Notes: generated from the sequence alone by a model not told the origin. A stretch of DNA of 64,000 nt from Trichopria drosophilae (GCA_030407085.1 CM059582.1:21155001-21219000); one strand, 5' to 3'. Numbered from the stretch's first letter, positions 53,901-64,000 are shown. Program-made: numbers and translations.

Positions 53901-55838
53901 TCTGACTTACTAAACCTCCTCAATATCACTAAAAAACGGGTTCTAGCAAACTATGCCACAGGGAGACTTGTGGCATCAGCCGCACCTTACTTGACTAATG
54001 ATATGCGCAAAGCTGTTTTAGATATTGTTAGCGTATTCACCGGCCGATCTCGAAACAAACCAAGATGGAATGAATGCATTTCCTACTCATCCAGATATAT
54101 GCCACTAGGAATTGGAGCGCTCTTCGCACGAAACTTTTTCCACAAGACCGTCAAGAGAAACGCAGAGGAAATGGTATCCGATATACGCAATGCGTTCCAG
54201 AACATCCTAAAAGAGGTTATAAAGTTTATGTAATAAATGTATATATAATATTGTAATATACAATTTCAATTATTTAATTGAAAATTCGAAATTAACTTTT
54301 AGTTTAGGGGTGGTCATGAGGGGATTCACAAAGTAACTGAAATAAAATAAGATATTAATCAATTTGAAAATGCACGTATGCGAAAAACGCTTTGCTACAA
54401 TAAAAGCAATAAATTAATAGTGTGATTTTAAAATATATGAAAATATTAAAATTTTAAGAACATTCTAATTATGAAAACATTACAATATAAAAAATTGTAT
54501 TTTATTTACTTTGTATAAAGAGATTTTGTACTGATATAAGATTAAATAAGGGTTAAATCTTAACTTATAGAGTGAAGAATAGAAAATATGTGGTCCAAAA
54601 AATTTTAAGAAATTACTGTTTGTGCTGAACTTGTTGTACTAATATCACATTGCCATAATGATTATAATAGCAACAGCAATGTGTTGTATATTAAATAATA
54701 ATAATTTATTAATCTTCAGATTGACTGGATGGACGATGAAACAAAAAAAAGCGCCTTGGAAAAAGCAGTCTCTATGATAGCTCATATCGCCTACCCCGAA
54801 GAATTACTTGACGACAACAAAGTGGAAAACTATCACGCGGAGCTAACAATTAATCCCACGAATTTCTTGGAAGCTGCTATTAATCTTACAATCTTTGAAA
54901 CCGAAAAGACATTCAAGAGATTCCGCAAACCCTTCAACAAGACTGACTGGATTGATCACGGTGCTGCTTCCGTTGTAAATGCCTTCTATTCTCCGACTGA
55001 AAATAGCATTCGTAAGTACATTAACAAAAATTACTTTAGCAATTCTATTGATCCTAAAGATATGCATATAGTACCTTAATAAAGTCAATTAACTGTTCTA
55101 AATTGAAATAAATACTCATTGTTCCAGAATTCCCTGCCGGTATTTTACAAGGTTTATTTTTCAATGGTGAGAGACCCAACTATATGAACTACGGAGGTGT
55201 TGGCTCTATAATAGGACATGAAATTACTCATGGATTCGACGACCAGGGACGCGATTTCGACAAAGACGGAAATCTCGTCGATTGGTGGAATCTAAGCACG
55301 AAATCAAAGTTTCTGATAAAGGCGCAATGTATTATTGACCAATACAGCAACTATACAGTGAAAGAAATCAATCTCAATGTAAGTAGTTATTTAAAATAGA
55401 GATTTTAGAAGAATATTTCGTAAAACAATAAATGTAGTAGGGATACTGACAAGTTTTTGCATTTGGAGTAATATAAAAAATTACGCCTACAATTTGCAGC
55501 TCGACGGAATCAACACCCAAGGAGAAAATATCGCCGACAATGGTGGAATCAAAGAAGCATATTTTGCATATAACGCATGGGTAAAACGTAATGGCATCGA
55601 ACCCCAATTACCTGGGCTTAACTACACGGGGCAACAAATGTTTTGGATCAGTGCAGCCAATGCCTTGTGTACGAAACACAGACCGGAAGATTTAAGGCTA
55701 CAAGTATTAACGGATCCCCACAGCCCTGAAGAATTCCGAGTGATTGGTCCATTTGCGAATAGACCTGAATTCGCTGCAGATTTTAACTGCTCCCTTGGAT
55801 CGAAGATGAATCCAGTAAATAAGTGTTCTGTGTGGTAA
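44986..55838 (+). CDS. Neprilysin-like M13 metallopeptidase, gene 3 (possibly degrading)
   Basis: Eight exons: 44986-45112, 45568-45810, 46078-46289, 53369-53545, 53721-54215, 54720-55011, 55128-55378, 55500-55838. Total 2136 nt (711 aa), in frame without stops. The first exon corresponds to exons 1+2 of gene 1 with intron 1 and the start of exon 2 deleted in frame. It keeps a signal peptide ([19 protein letters not shown]), [40 protein letters not shown] and KCSVW. Oddities: intron 4 contains about 7 kb of nested transposons; the exon 6 donor reads GAG|GTTATA because a deletion removed the GTAAAT donor seen in gene 1, and read-through would stop at 54233; conserved positions have changed (GGWP to GEWP, NYAKW to NYATG, VWC to ALC, HSPG to HSPE). 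It may be active, truncated, or an incipient pseudogene. Confidence 0.8.
47545..48410. repeat. Nested inverted repeat
   Basis: TGACAACTCGCATCTGCAA (47594-47612) recurs as its exact complement at 48319-48337. Outer segments around CTATTCGCTT (about 47551 and 48400) also pair. The AT-rich interior is non-coding. It is probably a smaller element inserted within the larger one. Confidence 0.5.
48425..48880 (+). mobile_element. tRNA-derived SINE-like element
   Basis: The head resembles a type II (Leu/Ser-like) tRNA: an A-box-like TGGTCGTGCGGGC at 48439 with CTAAGGCGTCAG next to it, and a B box AGTTCGAATCC at 48499-48509 followed by CCGTCCGTGC. The 5' acceptor strand does not pair with the 3' one, so it is not a working tRNA gene. 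A GC-rich tRNA-unrelated body continues for about 350 bp. RNA polymerase III transcription would be expected for such elements. The 3' border is approximate. Confidence 0.5.
49424..50057. mobile_element. Foldback MITE, 634 bp, long inverted arms
   Basis: The first and last 50 bp are exact inverted copies (AGTAACACTACCCAAGTGAT and on), and the arms continue with few mismatches for about 290 bp, including poly-C/poly-G runs and AATCATTCAATTCGCTTCAC-like sequence. The spacer is about 50 bp. Non-coding. Target duplication is not resolved (flanks ACA and AAG). Confidence 0.8.
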
Positions 55839-56032
55839 TATCTACTGGTCAGAGATTTGCACGGATGATATGAATCTATACATGGCATTACAGTGTACTT
55901 ACTGTCTCAATTTCGATGTGAAAAGAACAAATATCACGTTGACGACATGAGGATTTTCTACTGTTCTTTGTATCCAAAATACATCTATAATTTTCATAGA
56001 TTGTACTGTAACCGTTATTTCTCAATCACGCA

Positions 56033-56038
56033 AATAAA
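56033..56038 (+). terminator. Polyadenylation signal, gene 3
   Basis: AATAAA 195 nt after the stop codon of gene 3. Its 3' region is homologous to that of gene 1 over the first 150 nt. Confidence 0.5.
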
Positions 56039-57243
56039 TTTTGAGGTTCACGGTGACGCTAATAATTAAGAGAAACACATGCTAAAAAATCTTCACATGT
56101 GAATTTATTTAATAACCAAACAAAAATAAATATTTAATTTTAAAGCCGCGACCAGAACAGAACAAATATGTTATGTTAACCAACGGACCGAAATATTTCA
56201 CTTCGCGCGTGGGTGGACCAAAAAGCACCTAAAATAAAATAGATAATTTGTTTACCGCCCTGGCGCTTTATAAGTTTCAACAAAAAAAGCTTCTCATATC
56301 GGTCCAACTTAATTTTTAATAATAAAAAATTTGCGATCGCTACAAATATGACCCAAACAATCCTACTTATAATCCTATATTACCGGTTCACGCTAGAGTG
56401 ACGTTTTCGGAGGGCTCTCGTGGCAACGGAAAACTGTTCCTCCTCTCTCTATATTTTCTCAAACTTTACATTAGTCCGTGGTCGCTGAAACATGTACAAA
56501 ATTCATACGGCATTAACCATTCACATACAAAACATACAATCGCCGACAGAGAGACGACCCCATTATACCGACAGTGCGTCCAGTTACGGAAGGCGGTACG
56601 GTGAAGACGGTAACGAGATCTCGTGTTACAAGCTCTCCTCTCCTTAGATGGGAGGCATCAGCTTACCATTTTCTCAGCGAAACATTTAATTCGTGGAAAC
56701 CAATTACAATCTCATAAATATACTTCAATCTACAACAAAACATCGAAAGATATAAATTAAGGACCGATCTAAATTCTGGACTAAATTTGGATTAATGTGG
56801 CAACTTAAATTCTAGGCCCGTTCCCTGCATCATAAGAACGGCCGCCGCGGCGGTTACTTGGTCTTCCAACTCTGCCAGTCTCTCCAACTAGACGGCATCG
56901 GATCGCTGGTACAAAATACATTATTGCCCGCAACATCCCCAGAAGAATCACGTGTCGCTCTTCCCATTGCAAAAGAGCTCCCCGTGGAACGTCAGTAGGG
57001 CCTCCAGGGTTAGTAGATAGCATGGTACAATAAGTAAGGTGTAGCAACGCGCATGCTGGAGAAGGGAGGAGAGAAATCGAGCGATCAACCAAAAGCTGTA
57101 AGTTTTTAGACTACCGAATTCCAATCTAGAAAACTTACTGTGTTGTGATTGGCTGCCCATTGCGCAATACTCTAGTTGCTATACCTTTCTTATTGTACCG
57201 TGGTCAATAGGTTCAACAACAGAGGGACCAGCCGAGGCCTGCA
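56039..57243. other. Intergenic, mixed-composition retroelement remains
   Basis: No host gene seen. From about 56380 the sequence becomes GC-richer. Because the gypsy insertion at 57244 duplicates TGCA, the sequence just left of it was once joined to that at 62464, so 56.8-57.2 kb and 62.46-63.0 kb probably belong to one older element. I could not identify its coding content here. Confidence 0.4.
57240..57243. repeat. Target-site duplication TGCA (left)
   Basis: TGCA directly before the left LTR; the same four bases follow the right LTR at 62460-62463. A 4-bp duplication fits Ty3/gypsy integration. Confidence 0.75.
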
Positions 57244-57504
57244 TGTAGAAATCAGGCACTCAAGGTGCCGCAGGTCTACTCCTGCAGACTCCGGCAGCAA
57301 TAATTGAGAACTCGGATAAATGCAGTAGGTTCTTTATTACACAATAATGGCGCACAAGAATATTTCACATCTGAGGTCAGAGCGTGACTGCTTAGGGAGT
57401 CGGTGGCGCGGCGCAGCACCAAGTCTCCTACGAGTTCCCCCACACTTCGCGGCGCGGCGGTGGGAACGAAGTTTGGCAGCGCTGGTAGACGGTGGATGCC
57501 TACA
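57244..57504 (-). repeat. 3' LTR of the gypsy element
   Basis: 261 bp, TGTAG...CTACA, by eye identical to the copy at 62199-62459. On the minus strand it holds an AATAAA signal (complement of TTTATT at 57333-57338). Confidence 0.9.
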
Positions 57505-57524
57505 GTACTCCCCCCCAAGTTTTT
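57505..57524 (-). other. Polypurine tract
   Basis: On the minus strand the 3' LTR is preceded by AACTTGGGGGGGAGTAC, a purine-rich stretch suited to priming plus-strand synthesis. Confidence 0.6.
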
Positions 57525-57628
57525 CAGTAATTTTTATTTTACATTTTGGATGCTTACAAAATTGTTATATTCTACGACGTTGAATGTGGTATCCTATTGC
57601 CACTGTACATTAATAGAAAAACTTAAAA

Positions 57629-60600
57629 CTAATTACAATCGCTGCTGAAAGAAACTTTTTTTCGCGAATAAGTTCGCAATGGTAACGGCCGATTCGCATT
57701 ACAATTAGAAGAAGTCGACGCAGAAGATAGGTCATCCGATACAAAATACGCCGGTTTCACGTTTTCGATTGAGACGCTACGAAGCTCACCATTTACGTTG
57801 ATCGTAAAAACTCTGTCGGATTCTCGCTTCTCAACTTTGTATGGGCCCGTGTAAGGTCGTTCGAGAGGTCGCTTTACAGTTTTAACACGCAAAAAAACAT
57901 GTGTGCATGTTGCTAAATCTCGACGCACAAACGCTCGATTAACATTTTTGTGTGCCACAGGCACTGAGCGGACCTGTCGCATATACTGTCTGTATTCCTC
58001 GAGAAACTGCTGAGGATCTGGAGTAAAATCCTCCGGAAGAAAAAATTCTCCAGGAATCCGTAGCGAAGTACCGTACACGAAGTCTGACGGCGAAGCGAGT
58101 GTATCCAATCGCACGTGGGTTCGCAGACCCAAAAGATCTGTTGAAAGTACTCGTAGCCAATCACTGTCCCCGTGACACATTACCGCCGCTTTTACAGTTC
58201 TGTACCATCTTTCAATTAAACCGTTAGCAGCGGGGTGGTACGCAGTAGTACGCACGCGCTGACAGCCGATAAGTGAGAGGAGAGCGCCGAACAGCTGACT
58301 CTCAAATTGTGGTCCCTGATCAGACGAAATTAATTTGGGTGCTCCGAAACGCGATACCCAGTTATCGAAGAAAGCGCGAGCCACAGTACGCGCTTCGACG
58401 TCTTTTAAAGGGACGGCTTATGGCCAACGCGAAAAGCGATCGATCATTGTCAACAAATATCGGTATTCATTTACCGGTCGAAGTGGACCAACAATGTCGA
58501 TGTGCACATGTTGGAAACGCCCATCAGGGGCTGTAAAGTGAGCAGGAAGCTGCTTGCTATGCCGACCGATTTTCGATGCTTGACAGTCGATACAGGTCCT
58601 GCACCAATCTTTTACGTCAATGTGCATTTTTGGCCACACATACTTTTGGCGAATTAGCCTATCAGTCACTCTGGCGCTAGGGTGAGCCGGTTTGTGAAAA
58701 AGGTCGAAAATGCGCCTGCGAAACAGTGAGGGGATGTACGGGCGAATAGACTCGTCGGAAATGTCACAATATAGGAATGTATGTGAGGGTCCCCACTGTA
58801 GACGTTTGAGTCGCAGTGATAAGTCCTGTGACTCTTGGATGCGCTGTAGTTCCGAATCGCTCTCCTGTGCCTTCGCCAGTTCGATCAGGCTAAAGTCGGT
58901 CGCGAGCCGAATTGTTTCGACGCGAGAAAGGGTGTCAGCTACGACGTTGCTTTCGCCAGGAATGTGTTTGATGCGAGCGGAGTACTGAGATATAAAAGAT
59001 AATTGCCGGAGTTGTCTTGGGGACGCTTTGTCAGCACGCTGGAGAAATGCATATTCTAATGGCTTATGGTCAGTTAGAATTAAAAAGTCCCTGCCCTCAA
59101 GAAAATATCTGAAGTATTTAACGGCTTCATAGATTGCTGTAAGTTCCCTGTCGTATGTGCTGTAATTGCGTTGGGACGGGGACAGCTTACGTGAGAAAAA
59201 TGCCAACGGTTTCCACGACTCGTTAATTTTCTGCTCGAGGGTTGCTCCCAAACCAAAGTCCGATGCGTCTGTGCGAATTCTGGTTTCCGCGCCGTTACAC
59301 GGATGGGCTAAAAGCACGGCGTTCGCTAGTTCCGTTCTAACACGGTCGAAAGCCTCGGAGGCTTCGGTGGACCACGGAATTTCCCGCTTATCGTTGCGTT
59401 TGGACTCTTTAAGATAGTCATTTAACGGGATTTGAGCATTCGCGGCATGGGGAATACTATTACGATAGAAGTTCACCATGCCGAGAAAACGACGTAACTC
59501 GGAAACCGTGCGAGGTTTCGGGAATTTCGTTATAGCTTCAATCTTGTCGTGCGCCGGTTTAATGCCTTCGTAAGAAACCAGATACCCGAGGAAACGGACC
59601 GTGGGTTGGGCAAATACGCATTTGCGAAAATTTAAGCGTAAGTGGGCTTTGCTGAGCCGCTCGAAAACAGTGCGGAGATGCTGTTCGTGCTCTTCATTCG
59701 ACGAAGACGCTACGAGCAGATCATCGAAGAAAGCAAATACGAAATCTAGATCAATCAAGACGCGATGTAGATACCGTTGGAAGGTTTGGCCAGCGTTACA
59801 AAGCCCCGGGGTCATGACTAGGAATTCATATAATCCGAAAGGAGTCGTGACCGCGGTTTTCTGGATATCGTCCGGGGCGACCGGAATCTGATAATATGCA
59901 CGATCGAGATCCAAAGTCAAAATACCGTTTTGGCATGTAAATTAGAATTGAAGTCTCTCAAAAGCGGAGGTGGGTATCGATCCGGAATAGTTATGGCGTT
60001 AAGACGGCGATAGTCGCCACATATTCGCCAACTCCCGTCGCGTTTAGGCACAAGGTGTATGGGGCTAGCCCATGGACTTGATGACGGACGACAGATGCCT
60101 GATTTACACATATCCTGAAAATCCCTTTTCGCAGCGGACAGTTTATCAGGAGCAAGGCGTCTCGGTCTCTCGGCGACTGGCGGGCCTTCCGTGATAATAT
60201 GGTGGTAAACATCCCGCGATTCTAAATCAGGAAGTCGAGCTACTCCTGTAAGTTCCAGAAAATCCGAGAGGAGACTTGTAAACCGGTCGCTTCCAGAATG
60301 GCGGACGGTACTAAACGTAGGAGAAACCGAGGGTTTCGATGTGCCCGCTACACGTATTTCGGTCAAGGAATCAAATAGACACGATCTTCGCAGATCTATG
60401 CAGAGACCGTAAGCTTTTAGTAGATCAGCTCCAATTATGGGTTCTGGAACTGCTGCAATACAGAAATTCCATCTGATTTCACGGCACAATCCGAAATTTA
60501 AAATTCTAGTTTCATGACCGAAAGTGTCGATTGTAGAATTATTTGCCGCGTATACTTTAAGTTCGGCAGGTTGACATTTTGGCCTACTACCAATCGGAAG

Positions 60601-60719
60601 TAATAAAATGTCTGCGTCCGAATCGACAAGGAAAATCAACCCGGAATTACGATCGCGCACATGCAACCGGCTTCCTGCAAATCGACCTTCTCCGCCCGTT
60701 GCAAAAAGAGGAGGTCGAG
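57629..60719 (-). pseudogene. pol: gypsy pol, disrupted
   Basis: Three open segments. 60666-59917 holds the protease (FLVDSDADILLL, then IIGADLL) and the start of the reverse transcriptase (PSSSPWASPIHLVPKRDGSW, CGDYRRLN). 59920-58418 holds the rest of the reverse transcriptase (FAFFDDLL), RNase H (TDASDFGLGA) and the integrase zinc region and first Asp (HVHIDIVGP). 58384-57629 holds the integrase core (ISSDQGPQFES, NGLIERWYR). Breaks: a single-base frameshift at about 59917-59925, and an in-frame TAA at 58418-58420 (codon after RFSRWP). The protease motif has Asp where Gly is expected after the catalytic Asp-Ser. Gag and pol are in different frames, so the intact family would use frameshifting. 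This copy cannot make full-length Pol. Confidence 0.85.
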
Positions 60720-61601
60720 TTAGTTTTCCTTCTTAAAGGTACATTTTTCTGGGTCAGCACAGGCGTGAGCCTTTTCGCCGAATTTTTTATGCTTCCAGCA
60801 TATACCTGAATCGCGACTGTGGCTATTCGAGCGAACGCGACTGTATGAGCGAGCGCGACTGTTACGACGCGGCTGTCGTCCGACACTCTTCACTAATTTA
60901 TCGACTCTCTTACTCAACGTTGCAATGTCTGATGCAAGTTTTTCAACCGAAATGTTCGAAACGCTCGAAACAGCGGATGCTGAATATTGTACGCTAGGTC
61001 CTGTCGCTTCGACGACAATATCTGCTAATTCGGCTAGCTTTTGCAACTCGGTAACATTCGACGCAGCAAGAATTCCCCTACAATTAGTGGGTAAGCTATC
61101 TAAAAAGATTGTTCGGATTACCGTGTCGTTACAACCCCCGTCGTTAAGATTACGTAATCGACTTAAAATCTGCGTCGGCTTACCATCGCTTAGCACATCG
61201 CCCTTTAACAGCTGACGTAATCTACTTTCCGCGGAGCTAGAATATGTAACGACAATTCTCTCTTTTATTTTTTCATACCGATTTTCTAACTGCGCGACGG
61301 ATATTAGATCCTTGACGCACGACAACGCGTCGTTATCGAGAGCTTCGATGACAAAATCGGTTTTTGTGTCATCGTTAACTATTCGAGCATTACGAAATGT
61401 AGTTTCGAGCCGCAAAAACCACAACGCTGGATCGTGTTTGATGAACCCGGGAATCTTAGGTACGCGGTACGACTGAATTTGCATGTTCGGAGTCCCCATG
61501 AGTTGATTGTTTACCGCATCAGCATTTCGCGCCTCCATTTGAGTTTTTAAATGCGCCAATTCATCGCGAACGCGTTCTAACTCTTCGGCGAGTTCACTCA
61601 T
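60720..61601 (-). CDS. gag: gypsy Gag
   Basis: Open frame ending at 60720. I take the start at MSELAEELERVRDELAHLKT (61601), because the upstream in-frame start at 61700 would add a hydrophobic leader unlike Gag. The N-terminal part is coiled-coil-like, followed by a capsid-type region (VPKIPGFIKHDPALWFLRLE) typical of insect gypsy Gag. A basic Arg/Ser-rich stretch precedes a C-terminal CHCC motif (C-W-K-H, nine residues, C, five residues, C). About 293 aa. Intact. It would form the particle and bind element RNA. Confidence 0.82.
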   Translation of the reverse strand: MSELAEELERVRDELAHLKTQMEARNADAVNNQLMGTPNMQIQSYRVPKIPGFIKHDPALWFLRLETTFRNARIVNDDTKTDFVIEALDNDALSCVKDLISVAQLENRYEKIKERIVVTYSSSAESRLRQLLKGDVLSDGKPTQILSRLRNLNDGGCNDTVIRTIFLDSLPTNCRGILAASNVTELQKLAELADIVVEATGPSVQYSASAVSSVSNISVEKLASDIATLSKRVDKLVKSVGRQPRRNSRARSYSRVRSNSHSRDSGICWKHKKFGEKAHACADPEKCTFKKEN

Positions 61602-62178
61602 CGTACTTTCTTCTTTGTCGCTAAATCGAAAGCGAATAACTGAAAACCATAACCCGATCGCGATTACGATTCGAAGCAATTCGATAAAAAATTCGAACAT
61701 GAATTGTCGCTCGATCGATTTGTAACGTTCCGCGTTTTCGAATGATCACCGAACTCTAACCGCACTCACTGCTCATGCAGGATTCAAGATTCGTTCCGCG
61801 AAGACGCGGAAGTTCGAAATTTCCTCGACGCGCACGTGGCCAAGATGGCCGTCACAAAACTTACGGTGAGATGAGCTTGGCTTCTACAGCGTCCTTGACC
61901 ATGGAAGGGATGACGATGATGGGAGTCACTTCCGGCAATAGTGCACCGATGTTGGGTTGAAGGAAGCGAAGTTCGGCGTCCTGGGCGTCTCCTTGAGCTT
62001 CCGGGACGATAAGGAAATTGATGTTTCGTCAACGCCTTCAAATTACCGGATGATCGGAACTAGGCACTACGATGCCGATTGAAGAGCTCCGATAACGAGA
62101 AAACGTGCGCCACGAATTGCAGAAAAGATGGCTGCCGACCGAGTCGAAAAACGAGGGAAGTGGAATCCACGTAGCGAC

Positions 62179-62197
62179 AATCACGTCGGGGTCACCA
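62179..62197 (-). other. Primer-binding site, tRNA-Trp
   Basis: Minus strand TGGTGACCCCGACGTGATT, one base after the 5' LTR. It is complementary to the 3' end of insect tRNA-Trp including CCA, as I remember that tRNA (not checked). Confidence 0.75.
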
Positions 62198-62198
62198 A

Positions 62199-62459
62199 TG
62201 TAGAAATCAGGCACTCAAGGTGCCGCAGGTCTACTCCTGCAGACTCCGGCAGCAATAATTGAGAACTCGGATAAATGCAGTAGGTTCTTTATTACACAAT
62301 AATGGCGCACAAGAATATTTCACATCTGAGGTCAGAGCGTGACTGCTTAGGGAGTCGGTGGCGCGGCGCAGCACCAAGTCTCCTACGAGTTCCCCCACAC
62401 TTCGCGGCGCGGCGGTGGGAACGAAGTTTGGCAGCGCTGGTAGACGGTGGATGCCTACA
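62199..62459 (-). repeat. 5' LTR of the gypsy element
   Basis: 261 bp, by eye identical to the other LTR, followed by the TGCA target duplication (62460-62463). Confidence 0.9.
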
Positions 62460-62463
62460 TGCA

Positions 62464-63016
62464 GTGTTGGCTCCACCGGCGGAGAAGGGGCACTCCCTTG
62501 AGCGCATGTTGGCTTTGTCGGCCTCCGCGATGCCAGGACCTTTTCGGGGTCTTCCCATCGTGCCCAAATAATATAGACCTCCTGGCATCTCGGACACTAC
62601 AACCGCGACGTTCGAACAACCTTCCTCTAGCAGTTGAAACATCCCCCCGCGCGCCGGAGGATCCCAATAATCCTCCAAAAGAGGTTCCACGCGAGATATT
62701 TCGGGACTTATCGAATGGTCCCCTGCGCCCACGGGGATCCGGGTACGGCTCGGCTAAAGCATTGGAAGATTCGCTGTAGGAGCCTCCGCCACTACTTCGG
62801 TTTGAACCTTCTCTGGATGCGAGGTTGTAGAAGACCCGTCAGAGTTTTCTGGAGTCTACTCCTTCGAGGCATTAACCGCTCCCAAATCGGAATTCAGGGG
62901 TCTTTCGTCAATGTTCAACATGGCTAAGCCGTCCACAAATTTGGAAATTCTTTGCCGACCTCGCCAACTTCCACTGCCTGTAGGTATTTTACTCATTCCT
63001 ATGAAATGATGATTCA
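62464..63016 (-). other. 3' part of an older gypsy element, unassigned
   Basis: Lies downstream (minus strand) of the integrase relic. Fragments such as SPEISRVEPLLEDYWDPPAR run up to the insertion point of the younger element, with several stops upstream. I do not recognise the product; it could be an extra 3' frame or LTR-proximal sequence. Confidence 0.35.
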
Positions 63017-63900
63017 TTAAATTCTACGTGGAATAAAGCGCTTAAGATCCTCGACGTGGACTTTCATAGTTCTATTGCCTAACTGATATTCATAAACTAC
63101 CGCCGATAATTTGCGGAATATCGGATACGATCCTTCAAACCGAGGTACTAATTTCGCCGTAAATCCCTGCGCTGCCGAGGATAATGTGATTTCTTTTTAA
63201 AACTAAGTCACCAACATTAAATTCTACCACGCCCCTACCAACATTATAACATTTACGCTGTCGCTCGCTTGCTTTATGAATATGTTTCACCACCAAATCC
63301 CGAATGGCGCTTAACCTCTTCATTCGGTTAACCCATGTTTCCGGATCCATCTTCAAAATCGTCGGTCTTAGTTCTTCTACGAAGACTCTTGACTAGTCTT
63401 GGACTTCGTTCAAAATCAAGAAAAGCTATTGAAACTTCTGTGCTATCTTGGACTGCTGTATTAATTCCACTACGGAATTCTGGGAGGGGAGGTGCTTGTC
63501 CCAATCTCTATGACGGTTCTTTACGAATATCGAAATCATAGTCTTTATTACTCGATTGGTCCTCTGCGCAGGATTGGTCTGTGGATGATAAGGTGGAGTA
63601 GACACCTGTTGAACTCCGTGTTCCTCAAGCACTCGATCTGATTAACGAACTCACTTCCATTATTAGTCTATAAATGTTGTGACGTTTCCCATGTAAATAG
63701 AAGTAAATCTTCCTAAGATATTGCTTATTCATCTGCTTTTCGAAGAGGTTTAATTTCGACACACCTCGTGAAAAGGTTTTGAAATACCAAGATGTACCGA
63801 TTCTGACTCTTACTGGACAGAAATAGTCCCATTATATCAGTACGAACGATAATCCATGGTCGATTCACTACTCTCTCACCCCTTAAACCCGGGGCTTCTC
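63017..63900 (-). pseudogene. pol: Decayed Ty3/gypsy integrase
   Basis: Reading down the minus strand: VVNRPWIIVRTDIMG with the first catalytic Asp (about 63860), FTRCVEIKPLRKA (63750), STPPYHPQTNP followed by RTNRVIKTMI (63590, third catalytic position changed from Glu), HRDWDKHLP, then VGDLVLKRN (63200), LVPRFEGSYPIFRKLS (63150) and VHVEDLKRF ending at a stop at 63017. The pieces lie in different frames, so there are several frameshifts. It belongs to a different, older gypsy lineage than the element at 57-62 kb. Confidence 0.78.
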
Positions 63901-63904
63901 CTCT

Positions 63905-64000
63905 GATCTCTATTGTTTTAATCCTGATGATTCTGCATTATCTGCTTACCTTACTTCTCTCTCCGGCCTTGATTGGACATCACTGACTGGTTGCACTTTC
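63905..64000 (+). pseudogene. Possible LINE fragment at the window edge
   Basis: An open forward frame reads SDLYCFNPDDSALSAYL and then GLDWTSL, which resembles the region between endonuclease and reverse transcriptase of jockey-like elements. It is only about 95 bp and cut by the window end, so the call is weak. Confidence 0.25.

Larger units (their letters stand above)
57244..62459 (-). mobile_element. Ty3/gypsy LTR retrotransposon, CsRn1-type
   Basis: A complete 5216-bp element with two LTRs, primer site, gag, pol and polypurine tract, transcribed on the minus strand. Domain order in pol is protease, reverse transcriptase, RNase H, integrase, as in Ty3/gypsy. The primer site matches tRNA-Trp, and Gag ends in a CHCC cysteine-histidine motif, both described for the CsRn1 lineage. 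There is no env frame. The LTRs look identical over 261 bp, so insertion is recent, yet pol contains a frameshift and a stop. It inserted into an older retroelement downstream of gene 3. Confidence 0.88.

Noticed and set aside
16250..55838. Three separate pseudogenes from retroposition
   Set aside because: Introns sit at conserved positions with conserved phases, so the copies arose by DNA-level tandem duplication.
1..64000. CRISPR array or prokaryotic operon
   Set aside because: No evenly spaced direct repeats with unique spacers, no ribosome-binding sites or operon-like gene packing; genes have introns.

Overview
The window is AT-rich eukaryotic DNA with short exons, GT-AG introns, AATAAA polyadenylation signals and many nested transposons. 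It looks like an insect genome. The only host genes I can support are three tandem, same-strand (+) genes for secreted neprilysin-like M13 zinc metallopeptidases. Secreted neprilysin-like proteins are known from parasitoid wasp venoms (for example the Venturia canescens VLP protein), so a parasitoid hymenopteran is a reasonable guess, but it is an inference.

Layout: 1-16.2 kb has no host gene I can support; it holds several inverted-repeat (foldback/MITE) elements, including a piggyBac-type MITE with TTAA target duplications and a 430-bp palindrome whose loop carries a hammerhead-ribozyme-like core. Gene 1 (16250-21079, 9 exons, 723 aa) follows. At 22.5-26.0 kb lies a decayed R1-clade LINE, itself split by a probable solo LTR. 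Gene 2 (29897-38600, 9 exons, 724 aa) is the most diverged paralogue. 39-45 kb holds more inverted-repeat elements and a GC-rich LTR-like block. Gene 3 (44986-55838, 8 exons, 711 aa if spliced as modelled) has a roughly 7-kb nest of transposons inside intron 4: a decayed LINE with an FP-type ORF1 end, broken by a DNA element with inverted ends that carries a SINE-like unit and a foldback. From 57 kb to the end is a Ty3/gypsy element of the CsRn1 type (identical 261-bp LTRs, tRNA-Trp primer site, TGCA target duplication, minus strand), next to a second, much older gypsy integrase relic.

The three peptidase genes share exon phases and, from exon 3 on, exactly the same exon lengths (243, 212, 177, 495, 292, 251, 339 nt), so they arose by tandem duplication. 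All three keep the HExxH, ExxxD, NAFYSP and C-terminal CxxW motifs and each starts with a signal peptide instead of the usual membrane anchor. Genes 1 and 3 are the youngest pair and are almost identical over exon 7, intron 7 and exon 8, which suggests gene conversion. Gene 3 has lost intron 1, has a deletion at the exon 6 donor and has changes at several conserved M13 positions, so it may be on its way to becoming a pseudogene or to a new role.
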